23,801 nt of DNA from CAZZBK01 sp964652155 (lineage in GTDB: Bacteria > Planctomycetota > Planctomycetia > Pirellulales > PNKZ01): NCBI GenBank assembly GCA_964652155.1, contig CAZZBK010000094.1, positions 1 through 23,801 of the forward strand, read 5' to 3'. The position numbers and the translations under genes were made by a program. Under the pieces are notes generated by a model, which did no database searches, had not been told where the DNA came from, and worked only from the letters and a program-made list of their open reading frames with translations. Below, one piece after another: positions 8,425 to 14,851 of the stretch. The first letter of the stretch is position 1; every line of letters begins with the position of its first letter.

Positions 8425-9489
8425 TTACAAGTTCAACTTGTCCAATTCGTCGACCAGCAGATCCAAGTCGTCCTTGGCTCCCTGCGGCTTGTCCGACTGA
8501 CGCTTCGGGATGCCAACGTTCATGCCGACCGCGTCGCGCCCCACGGCCACCAACTCGACATCGCGTTCGAGCACCGCTTGTTGCAGCGCGTCGGGAGCAC
8601 CAAACAATTTCGACAAGTCGATCTTGAGCGCGCCAATCTCGGCGTTCGGGCTGCCGGCGATGTCGGGCGATTTGTGCTGCGGGAAGATGATCGCGTTCTC
8701 GGGACACACCCGGCTACAGGCCGGACACCCCTTGCGGCAACTGTCGGGCTGCTCGACCAGGATGGTCTCGGCACGGTCGACACCGTAGACGCCAAACAGG
8801 CAAAAGTCGATGCACTCCATGCAGTTGGTGCAGCGGCTGTAGTCAATGACCGGATACCAGCGTCGCGCCGGTGCCTCGGTAATCCGCACGGGCTCGACCG
8901 GGGTCAATGGCGATTCGACCGGCGCGAGCGCGACATCGCGCGTGGGCTCGATGAATCGCTGCAACGACTCGGCCTTCGGCGCGCCGCCAATCCAGCCAAG
9001 CAAGTCGACGGTTTGCGTTGAGTTCTCGCGCGTGATGCGCATGATCTCGTCAATGAACGGCTGCGCCTCGTTGCGGACGCGCAGGTCAAGGCAGTAAATG
9101 CGCCGGTTGGGCGCGGCGCGCGAGTCGATCACGCGCGGCTTGGCGTCGCCGCCCTGCCCCGCTTCGGTCTCGTCATCGTCCTCATCATGTTCGGCGTCGT
9201 CGGGGTAGTCGAGCAGCACCGAGCCTTCATGCCCGCGAATGCCGTTGCGATCGAGCACCCAACGCGCGGCCCGGCCAAAGAGCCAGGACATCAACACGAG
9301 GTCCCCCTGGATGCCTTGCAGGCAGAGCATGCCGGTGCCGTCGGGCGTGAGGTCGTAAAGGTGTGGAATGACCGTCACCTCGACGTTCCGCTCGAAGAGC
9401 AGAGCGCCGATGATGTCCTCTTCCAGCTTTCGCTTGGCCGGGTTGCTGCTCTGCCCCTGCGAAACGACGACCGTAATTTTTCTCGCCAT
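8425..9489 (-). CDS. Ferredoxin-type protein with two [4Fe-4S] motifs and a novel N-terminal domain
   Basis: The product has 354 residues. The N-terminal part (about 1-210) starts with a Rossmann-like strand, MARKITVVVSQ, and has no family I recognise. It contains an acidic linker at about 97-110 (DDAEHDEDDDETEA). Residues 220-262 carry a CX2CX2CX3C motif (C220, C223, C226, C230) and a second CX3CX2CX3C motif (C251, C255, C258, C262, followed by PENAI), enough for two [4Fe-4S] clusters. The C-terminal tail is charged. It probably transfers low-potential electrons, perhaps to the radical SAM protein encoded two genes upstream. The start is supported by GGAG 5 bases upstream of the ATG at 9489. 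The lipoyl-carrier gene ends 96 bases upstream on the same strand. No membrane segment is visible, so the protein is likely cytoplasmic. Confidence 0.85.
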   Translation of the reverse strand: MARKITVVVSQGQSSNPAKRKLEEDIIGALLFERNVEVTVIPHLYDLTPDGTGMLCLQGIQGDLVLMSWLFGRAARWVLDRNGIRGHEGSVLLDYPDDAEHDEDDDETEAGQGGDAKPRVIDSRAAPNRRIYCLDLRVRNEAQPFIDEIMRITRENSTQTVDLLGWIGGAPKAESLQRFIEPTRDVALAPVESPLTPVEPVRITEAPARRWYPVIDYSRCTNCMECIDFCLFGVYGVDRAETILVEQPDSCRKGCPACSRVCPENAIIFPQHKSPDIAGSPNAEIGALKIDLSKLFGAPDALQQAVLERDVELVAVGRDAVGMNVGIPKRQSDKPQGAKDDLDLLVDELDKLNL

Positions 9490-9585
9490 GCTGACTCCGA
9501 TAACTGACCTTGGGCCAACTCTCGCGCTCCGCTCACGCGTCGCGGCTAACGAAACGCTTCCTACTCACCCCCCACCCCGCACCAC

Positions 9586-10050
9586 TCACCCCTCCTCATT
9601 CACCTGCCCTTTGATCGTCCGCTCGGCGACCTTCCAGGCGTCGGCGAGGTGCTCAAGGTACTGCTCCGCGTCGAGCAGCGTGGCACCGTCCGCCTCGAAC
9701 TCGAAGAGCCAGCCCGCGCCATACATATCGACATTAATCGCCGAAGGGTCGCGAAGCAAATCGGCGTTGATCGCCCGCAGCGTGCCACCCAGCGGCGCGT
9801 ATAGTTCGCTTTCGGCCTTACTGCTCTCGATGAAGCCGATGGCCTGCCGCTCGCGCAGCGTCACGCCGGGCTCGACATGCCACTCCAAAAAATACACGTC
9901 TTGCAACAGTCGTACCGCATAGCCGCTAAAGCCGAACCGCCACGCCCCCTCGCCCGTGCTCGCGGCCCACATGTGGTTCTTGGCGTAACGACGATCGACG
10001 GGAATCGAGGCGGCGAACTTTCCCATCATGAACACCAGCGGGGCGCTCAT
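9586..10050 (-). CDS. Lipoyl-carrier protein resembling glycine-cleavage H protein
   Basis: The product has 154 residues. The fold signature of GcvH is clear: GFIESSKAESELYAPLGG contains K78, the lysine that is lipoylated in H proteins. It is followed by IN-DLL-DP-IN-D-YG-GWLF spacing (about 94-116) typical of the family. The N-terminus is longer than in housekeeping H proteins. Its ATG overlaps the TGA of the radical SAM gene (ATGA at 10047-10050), which indicates translational coupling. No glycine decarboxylase (P) or aminomethyltransferase (T) gene is nearby. It is therefore more likely a dedicated lipoyl swinging arm for the neighbouring enzymes than part of glycine cleavage. Specialised GcvH-like carriers are known from the sHdr-LbpA sulfur pathway, but no Hdr-like subunits occur here. 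Confidence 0.85.
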   Translation of the reverse strand: MSAPLVFMMGKFAASIPVDRRYAKNHMWAASTGEGAWRFGFSGYAVRLLQDVYFLEWHVEPGVTLRERQAIGFIESSKAESELYAPLGGTLRAINADLLRDPSAINVDMYGAGWLFEFEADGATLLDAEQYLEHLADAWKVAERTIKGQVNEEG

Positions 10051-11351
10051 GTATAGCGCACCCCTTGGTGCTCCGGCTCGAAAAAGGCGGGGAGCAGACC
10101 GTCGACTCGCAACAGTCCCTCGCGGGTCAAAGTCACCTGCTCGGCATCGAACGTGAGGTAGCCGTCGTCGGCAAATTGCCGCCAGGCATCATGCCACTCG
10201 GCCGTAATGTCGACGCCAAACTTGTTGCGGAAATAACGGACATCGAGCTTGCCCTTCTTCAACTGCAATATCATCTCTCGCACCAGCAGTTGATGTGGGG
10301 TCGGCTTCTGACCGCGCAGCAGCGGCAACTCGCCGCGCTCGATCGATTCGAGGTACAGATTCCACTCGGACAAATTCTGATAGTGCACGCCCGACACATG
10401 ACCAAAACTGGCCACGCCGGTCGCCAGCAGATCGCTGCCGCGCCAGAGATTGTCGCGATAGCTGAAGTTGACCTTGCGCGGGTCGCGGACCAGTGTGTAA
10501 GCACTCGACACGTGATAGCCTGCCGCGAGCAACTCATCGTAGGCATACGAGACCCAAGCGCGTTTGGTCGGCCAATCGGCGACGGGCGTTTCGATCTCTT
10601 TGCCGAGAATGTCTTTCGAGTAGACCGTGTTGAACGGCAGTTCCATCTGGTAGATCGTCACGCTGTCGGGGGCGAAGTCGATCGTGCGGCGAATCGTTTC
10701 GCGCCACGTGTCCCAACTCTCGCCGACCATGCCCGAGATCAGGTCGATGTTCACGTTGGGGAATTGCAGCGCGCGAATCCAATCCCAAGCACGGTTGATT
10801 TCGCTCGACAGATGCGCGCGGCCGTTCTCCTCCAATATCTTGTCATTGAAGTTTTCGACCCCCAGGCTGAGCCGCGTAACGCCCAGTTGCCGCAGGGTTT
10901 CGAGCTTCGGCAGCGAGAGCGTCCCCGGCTCGCATTCAAAGGTGACCTCTTCGGCCTGATCCCAATTGATGTTGGCCCGCAAGCGATCGACGAGCGACGT
11001 GAGCTGCTTGGCCGAGAGGAACGAGGGGGTTCCGCCGCCGAAATAGACGAAGCGGAACGGTCGGCCCCCCATCACCGGCAGACGGCTGACCAATTCGATC
11101 TCGCGTGACAGGGCGGCGACATAACGTTCGACATCGCCGGCATTCTTGTCGGTGTACACACGAAAGTAACAGAACTTGCACCGCTTGCGACAGAACGGGA
11201 TGTGCAGGTAGAGCCCGAGCGGCGTGTCGCGCGGCGGCGAGTGGAGCGCGGCGCGGACATCGGCGAGCGCGTCGCTCGACCAAGTGGAAAAGGGAGGGTA
11301 GTTGCTGATGAAGTAACTGCCGACCTCGGTTTTGACAGTTTCGGTGGTCAT
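10047..11351 (-). CDS. HemN/HemW-like radical SAM protein
   Basis: The product has 434 residues. The radical SAM motif CX3CX2C is C54, C58, C61 (CRKRCKFCYFRV), and the SAM-contact motif YFGGGTPS is at 103-110. The C-terminal region from about 340 resembles the HemN_C winged domain. Authentic HemN has an extra Cys two residues after the motif (CX3CX2CXC); here that position is Phe, followed by Arg. True coproporphyrinogen dehydrogenase activity is therefore doubtful. Relatives include HemW (heme chaperone) and HutW/ChuW (anaerobic heme breakdown). It is coupled on both sides: its ATG overlaps the stop of the beta-propeller gene (11348-11351) and its stop overlaps the lipoyl-carrier start (10047-10050). 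A role acting on or with the lipoyl carrier, with electrons from the two-cluster ferredoxin, is inferred. Confidence 0.88.
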   Translation of the reverse strand: MTTETVKTEVGSYFISNYPPFSTWSSDALADVRAALHSPPRDTPLGLYLHIPFCRKRCKFCYFRVYTDKNAGDVERYVAALSREIELVSRLPVMGGRPFRFVYFGGGTPSFLSAKQLTSLVDRLRANINWDQAEEVTFECEPGTLSLPKLETLRQLGVTRLSLGVENFNDKILEENGRAHLSSEINRAWDWIRALQFPNVNIDLISGMVGESWDTWRETIRRTIDFAPDSVTIYQMELPFNTVYSKDILGKEIETPVADWPTKRAWVSYAYDELLAAGYHVSSAYTLVRDPRKVNFSYRDNLWRGSDLLATGVASFGHVSGVHYQNLSEWNLYLESIERGELPLLRGQKPTPHQLLVREMILQLKKGKLDVRYFRNKFGVDITAEWHDAWRQFADDGYLTFDAEQVTLTREGLLRVDGLLPAFFEPEHQGVRYT

Positions 11352-12448
11352 GGTATCGATTTCGCGCCAAAGCAGAACAGGTCGCCATCGTCGTTGCCGA
11401 TCACCAGCCGACCACCGCCCACGGCCGGCGAGGAGACAAAGCCTCCGCCTGCTTCATATTCCCACACCAGGTCTCCCGTGGCTAGTTGCAAAGCCAAGAC
11501 GCGACCGTCGCCGGTGCCGACAAAAAGCCGCGTTCCGACAATGACGGGAGAGCTATCAACGGCCGCTTGAGTGGCATAAGTCCAGCGGACCTCGCCACTT
11601 TTCGCGTCCAAGGCGTGCAGTTGCCGGTCTCGTCCCCCCAGCACGACGAGGTCCCCTTGAACAGCGGCCGACGATTGGAACGGATTCTTGCGCCGCGGCT
11701 GGTAGGTCCACAAGATGAGCGATTTGCGCCAATCGACCGCCAGCACCGACGCTCCTTGCGTGCCGAAATAGACCACATCCCCTTGAGCCGCGGGGGTCAC
11801 GTTCGTCGGATCGCCGACGGTGACTTCGGAGACGAGCTTGCCGGTGTTGACGTTGACCACATGGAACTTGCCATCGCAGCCGGCAAGAAAGACCCGCTCG
11901 TCGACCACGGTTGGCGAGCATTGCAGCATGTTCTCGATCGTGTACTTCCAAGCGAGCTTGCCGGTGTTGATCTCCAAGCAGCAGAGGCTGCCGTCCTGCG
12001 AGCAGACGAGCACCTTGTCTTTGTAAAAGTTGGCGCCGCCATTGATCTCGGCGTCGGTCATGTACGACCAGAGGACTTTGCCGTCGGCCTGGTTGAGGGC
12101 GTAGAACTTGCCGTCGGTGTCGCCGACATAGACCCGTTCGCCTTGCACGGCGGCGGGTGCTTTGAAGCCGAGCTGCGTCGTGATTTGCCAAAGCTCTTCG
12201 CCGTCGGCGAGTTTGAGTGCCCGAAAGGGGCCATCGAGTCCGCCAATGTAAACCCGATCGCCAACGATGATCGCCGTGGCCTCGAATGCCGCGTCCTTGA
12301 AACGTTTCTTCCAGATCAGTTGCGGCTTGTCAGGAAGCGTGTCGCGCGACACGCCCGTCGATTGAGCATCGCCTCGGAAGAGCGACCAATCGGCAGAGAT
12401 CGCATTATTACACACGATCAGGCCTAAAATTACGGGCAACGATCGCAT
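11348..12448 (-). CDS. Secreted PQQ-type (BamB-like) beta-propeller protein
   Basis: The product has 366 residues with this start. A short Sec signal peptide (RSLPVILGLIVCNNAISA) is followed by WSLFRGDAQSTGVS, a typical opening of planctomycete PQQ-propellers. About eight blade repeats follow, each of the type 'G-VYVG--DG-FYALN---GK-LW-Y'. This is the BamB/PQQ-dehydrogenase fold, but no catalytic PQQ-dehydrogenase residues are evident, so a scaffold or binding role outside the cytoplasm is likelier than a redox enzyme. The ATG at 12448 is preferred because AGGA lies 5 bases upstream; an in-frame ATG at 12466 without such a site would add six residues. The stop overlaps the radical SAM start by 4 bases. 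An exported protein coupled to cytoplasmic redox genes is unexpected, and its part in the unit is unclear. Confidence 0.88.
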   Translation of the reverse strand: MRSLPVILGLIVCNNAISADWSLFRGDAQSTGVSRDTLPDKPQLIWKKRFKDAAFEATAIIVGDRVYIGGLDGPFRALKLADGEELWQITTQLGFKAPAAVQGERVYVGDTDGKFYALNQADGKVLWSYMTDAEINGGANFYKDKVLVCSQDGSLCCLEINTGKLAWKYTIENMLQCSPTVVDERVFLAGCDGKFHVVNVNTGKLVSEVTVGDPTNVTPAAQGDVVYFGTQGASVLAVDWRKSLILWTYQPRRKNPFQSSAAVQGDLVVLGGRDRQLHALDAKSGEVRWTYATQAAVDSSPVIVGTRLFVGTGDGRVLALQLATGDLVWEYEAGGGFVSSPAVGGGRLVIGNDDGDLFCFGAKSIP

Positions 12449-12482
12449 CGTCGTCCTGTTCAGCATGAGTTAGATCGCCGCA

Positions 12483-13124
12483 TTATTTGGGTGCCTTTGG
12501 CTGATGCGAGTCGCCACTGTAAATATAAGTCGTATCTGCTGTGGTAAACCCACCGCCCTCGCCAAAACGCTCACCATAGAATCGAGCATAAATAGCATGG
12601 GCACTTTTGGGATTAACTCGAAATAATGCCGACTCGCGAACTTTCACACCGGGTGCAATTGAATAATACCCTTCCGGCTTATCAAACGAATCATATCCCG
12701 AAAGCATATTAAAACGGTCTATAATCGGTATTCCAAGCGGATAGTCGTCATCGGAATCAGAACGAGCCAGTAAATGCTCGAAGGCAATTGCTTTAGATTT
12801 AGTAAGTTGCTCTGAAGGGTACTCCTGAATATATATCTCAATTCCGGTATGTTCGATGTCGACTTTACCATTGCAATCGTAAGCTGGCTTCTTTACGCCA
12901 ATAGTATTTCTCCCTTTGTTTTCCATTGTTACGATGACTTCAAGCATGGCATTTTTAGAATCGATTGCATGCAGTTTGCCGTTGACTTCAAATTGCAGTG
13001 GCAACTCATTTCTGTAGTTAGTAGAGAATTGAACATACCCCCAATACACTCCTAAAATGCCCAATAGCCATGAGATGTTTGATTGCCAAAAAGAAACATC
13101 TTTACGGCTCCAGTTTTGAAGCAT
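12483..13124 (-). CDS. AT-rich single-pass membrane protein of unknown function
   Basis: The product has 213 residues and I do not recognise the family. After a short N-terminus (about 1-16) there is one hydrophobic segment, SWLLGILGVYWGYVQF (about 18-33). A soluble domain rich in Asp, Lys and Tyr follows, probably beta-rich. Base composition is visibly lower in GC than all core neighbours, and codons such as AAA, ATA and TTA are common, which suggests recent horizontal acquisition. The start is well supported: GGGGAGG lies 5 bases before the ATG at 13124. It sits between the Fe-ADH gene (50 bases upstream) and the beta-propeller gene (34 bases downstream), interrupting an otherwise metabolic array. 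Membrane proteins of this build occur as effectors in defence islands, but nothing here proves such a role. Confidence 0.75.
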   Translation of the reverse strand: MLQNWSRKDVSFWQSNISWLLGILGVYWGYVQFSTNYRNELPLQFEVNGKLHAIDSKNAMLEVIVTMENKGRNTIGVKKPAYDCNGKVDIEHTGIEIYIQEYPSEQLTKSKAIAFEHLLARSDSDDDYPLGIPIIDRFNMLSGYDSFDKPEGYYSIAPGVKVRESALFRVNPKSAHAIYARFYGERFGEGGGFTTADTTYIYSGDSHQPKAPK

Positions 13125-13174
13125 GATTGCCTCCCCGTAAATTTGTGATTCGGGAAACCGCTTGCCACTTATTG

Positions 13175-14326
13175 CTACAGTGCATCTTCATACAATACAA
13201 GTAAGTCTTCTGCTGTAATCGATCGCGGATTAAAAGTACCGGTCCACTGTTTGGCGGCGTCGGCGGCAAGCTGCGGCAACTTGCTGGGCTCGACCCCCAC
13301 GTCGCTCAAGCGTGTCGCGAGTCCGGCCCGTTGGGCAAAGGAGCGGACCAGTTCGGCAAGCCCCTCGGGACCTGCCGACGCAGGCGGAGCGCCGTTGGCC
13401 CCCTCGGTGGCGTCGAGCAGTTCGCTGTACCACGCGCCGTACTCTTGCCCGTTGAAGCGGATCACGTGTGGCAGCATGAGCGCGATCGCCTGGCCATGCA
13501 CGATGCCGTAATGAGCCGTGAGCGGGTTGGCCAGCGCGTGCGTCGCGCCGAGCATCGAGTACTCGATGGCGAAGCCCGCCAGGCACGAACCCAACTGCAT
13601 GCCGCCGCGGGCTTCAAGGTTCCGCGGGTCGTCGAGCACCCGCACGAAATTCACCTCCAACAGTCGCCATGCCTCTCGGCTAAAGAGCAGCGACATCGGA
13701 TTGCGGGGCCGGGTCACGTAGGTCTCGATGGCATGCGCCACGGCGTCGATGCCGGTTAAAGCCGTCACGCGCGGCGGCTGTGTCACCGTGAGCGTCGGGT
13801 CCAAGAGCGCGATGCGACACGCGGCCTTTTTGTCGCCGCAGGCCATCTTGGCATGCGTCTTGGCGTCGCTGATAAGCGCGAACGATTGCGCCTCGCTGCC
13901 AGTGCCGCTCGTCGTCGGGACGGCGATCATCGGCAGCATTTCTTTCAGCGCCTTGCCAACGCCCCAGTAGTCCTGCATTCGCCCGCCGTTGCTGTAGAGG
14001 AAGTTGATCCCCTTGGCGCAGTCCATACTGCTGCCGCCGCCGAGGCCAACGATCAGCTCGGGCGAAAAACCCTTGGCAAACTCGAGGCCCCGTTCGACAT
14101 CGTCGCTTGACGGGTTCTCATGCACCCCTTCGTACAGTGCGACTTCCATCCCCGCTCGACGCAGGGCGTCGACGCCCCGTTGAGCGTGTCCCACGGCAAT
14201 GATGCCCGGATCGCTCACGACGAGCACGCGTCGCGCGCCGAGTTCTCCTGCCAAATCGCCGAGCGAGTCGACCTTGTTCGGGCCGAACACCACGCGGGTT
14301 CGCATTTGGAAGTCGAAGGGAAGCAT
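13175..14326 (-). CDS. Iron-containing (group III) alcohol dehydrogenase
   Basis: The product has 383 residues, the usual family length. The N-terminal Rossmann-like domain carries GLGGGSSMDCAKG (about 93-105) and PTTSGTGSEAQ (about 136-146), the NAD(P)-binding signatures. Metal ligands can be placed by comparison with FucO: Asp and His in GIDAVAHAIE, then His in THALAN and His in YGIVHGQA. The extra His that often follows the third ligand (HxxxH) is Asn here, a variant I believe occurs in other family members. The enzyme should interconvert an aldehyde and a primary alcohol. The partner aldehyde dehydrogenase is encoded upstream on the same strand, separated only by an inserted IVP gene. No Shine-Dalgarno precedes the ATG at 14326; the upstream bases belong to a short repeat (AGTAGGCAGTAGGCAG), so the original leader may have been replaced. 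Confidence 0.95.
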   Translation of the reverse strand: MLPFDFQMRTRVVFGPNKVDSLGDLAGELGARRVLVVSDPGIIAVGHAQRGVDALRRAGMEVALYEGVHENPSSDDVERGLEFAKGFSPELIVGLGGGSSMDCAKGINFLYSNGGRMQDYWGVGKALKEMLPMIAVPTTSGTGSEAQSFALISDAKTHAKMACGDKKAACRIALLDPTLTVTQPPRVTALTGIDAVAHAIETYVTRPRNPMSLLFSREAWRLLEVNFVRVLDDPRNLEARGGMQLGSCLAGFAIEYSMLGATHALANPLTAHYGIVHGQAIALMLPHVIRFNGQEYGAWYSELLDATEGANGAPPASAGPEGLAELVRSFAQRAGLATRLSDVGVEPSKLPQLAADAAKQWTGTFNPRSITAEDLLVLYEDAL

Positions 14327-14330
14327 AGGA

Positions 14331-14353
14331 AAAGTAGGCAGTAGGCAGCGGGG
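14331..14353. repeat. AGTAGGC short repeats, left flank of IVP cassette
   Basis: Two direct copies of AGTAGGC lie in the 5' flank of the Fe-ADH gene, followed by GCGGGGAG. The same units occur in inverted orientation at 14811-14851 on the other side of the IVP gene. Together they bracket the gene like imperfect terminal inverted repeats. Confidence 0.6.
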
Positions 14354-14395
14354 AGGAAGATGGCCGGCAGTCGTGGGGAGAAAAACAGGTTGTAG

Positions 14396-14758
14396 TTAGG
14401 AATTACGCAAGGCGTTGGCAAGGCCGTTGATCAGGCGACCGACTTCGGCGGTTTGGTTGAGCATGCGATCTTGTGTTTCTTTAATTAAGTACCCCAGGCG
14501 ACCTGCAATGTGGACATGGGTCTCCGTCTCACGTAACGATCCATGAGCAATCGAAAGGAAATTCACAAACTCACGTTCTCCGAATCGGCCTTGACCTTCA
14601 GCGATGTTAGCAGCAACAGAGACAGCAGCGCGACGTAACTGAGAGGTTAACCCAAATTTCTCGTCGGCTGGGAACTTCTCTGTAATTCGATACACATCAA
14701 CGATCAACTCGATCGCCTTCTGCCAGGCGATCAAATCCACATAGCTTTTGCCCCCCAT
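14396..14758 (-). CDS. Four-helix-bundle protein (23S rRNA IVP / TIGR02436 type)
   Basis: The product has 120 residues. The pattern LIAWQKAIELIVDVYRITE, FPADEKFGLTSQLRRAA, SVAANIAEGQGR and FVNFLSIAHGSLRETETH is that of the S23/IVP four-helix-bundle family. These proteins were first seen as ORFs within 23S rRNA intervening sequences and are related to the Avd protein of diversity-generating retroelements. The cellular role of stand-alone copies is unknown. ATG 14758 is chosen because GGAGAG lies 6 bases upstream; an earlier in-frame ATG at 14794 only adds 12 unconserved residues. No reverse transcriptase, template repeat or rRNA is nearby. The gene is flanked by inverted AGTAGGC repeats and preceded by a strong hairpin, as if it moved as a small cassette into the gap between the aldehyde- and alcohol-dehydrogenase genes. 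Confidence 0.9.
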   Translation of the reverse strand: MGGKSYVDLIAWQKAIELIVDVYRITEKFPADEKFGLTSQLRRAAVSVAANIAEGQGRFGEREFVNFLSIAHGSLRETETHVHIAGRLGYLIKETQDRMLNQTAEVGRLINGLANALRNS

Positions 14759-14785
14759 AATTACTCTCCGCTCTTGTATTTTCTC

Positions 14786-14804
14786 CGGCGGCAAAGCCGC
14801 CGGC
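14786..14804. repeat. Perfect 8-bp GC palindrome upstream of IVP gene
   Basis: CCGGCGGC and GCCGCCGG are exact reverse complements around AAA, 28 bases upstream of the IVP start codon. In the transcript this would be a very stable hairpin. Without a T-run after it on the minus strand it is not a classic terminator. It could mark the cassette boundary or regulate translation. Confidence 0.5.
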
Positions 14805-14810
14805 TTGGCA

Positions 14811-14851
14811 ACTGCCTACTGCCCTCTGTCTACTGCCTACTCCCCTCCCTT
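14811..14851. repeat. AGTAGGC/AGTAGAC short repeats, right flank of IVP cassette
   Basis: On the minus strand this stretch reads as three AGTAGGC/AGTAGAC units with GGGAGGGG. It mirrors the repeats at 14331-14353. It sits directly after the aldehyde-dehydrogenase stop (14850), so insertion took place without breaking that gene. Confidence 0.55.

Noticed and set aside
9586..10050. Housekeeping glycine-cleavage H protein
   Set aside because: No other glycine-cleavage gene is present, and it is translationally coupled to a radical SAM gene; kept as an H-like carrier only.
11348..12448. PQQ-dependent alcohol dehydrogenase
   Set aside because: The protein is too short and lacks the catalytic signatures of quinoprotein dehydrogenases; only the propeller repeats are present.
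14396..14758. Avd subunit of a diversity-generating retroelement
   Set aside because: There is no reverse transcriptase and no template/variable repeat pair in the window, so a stand-alone IVP-type protein is the better call.
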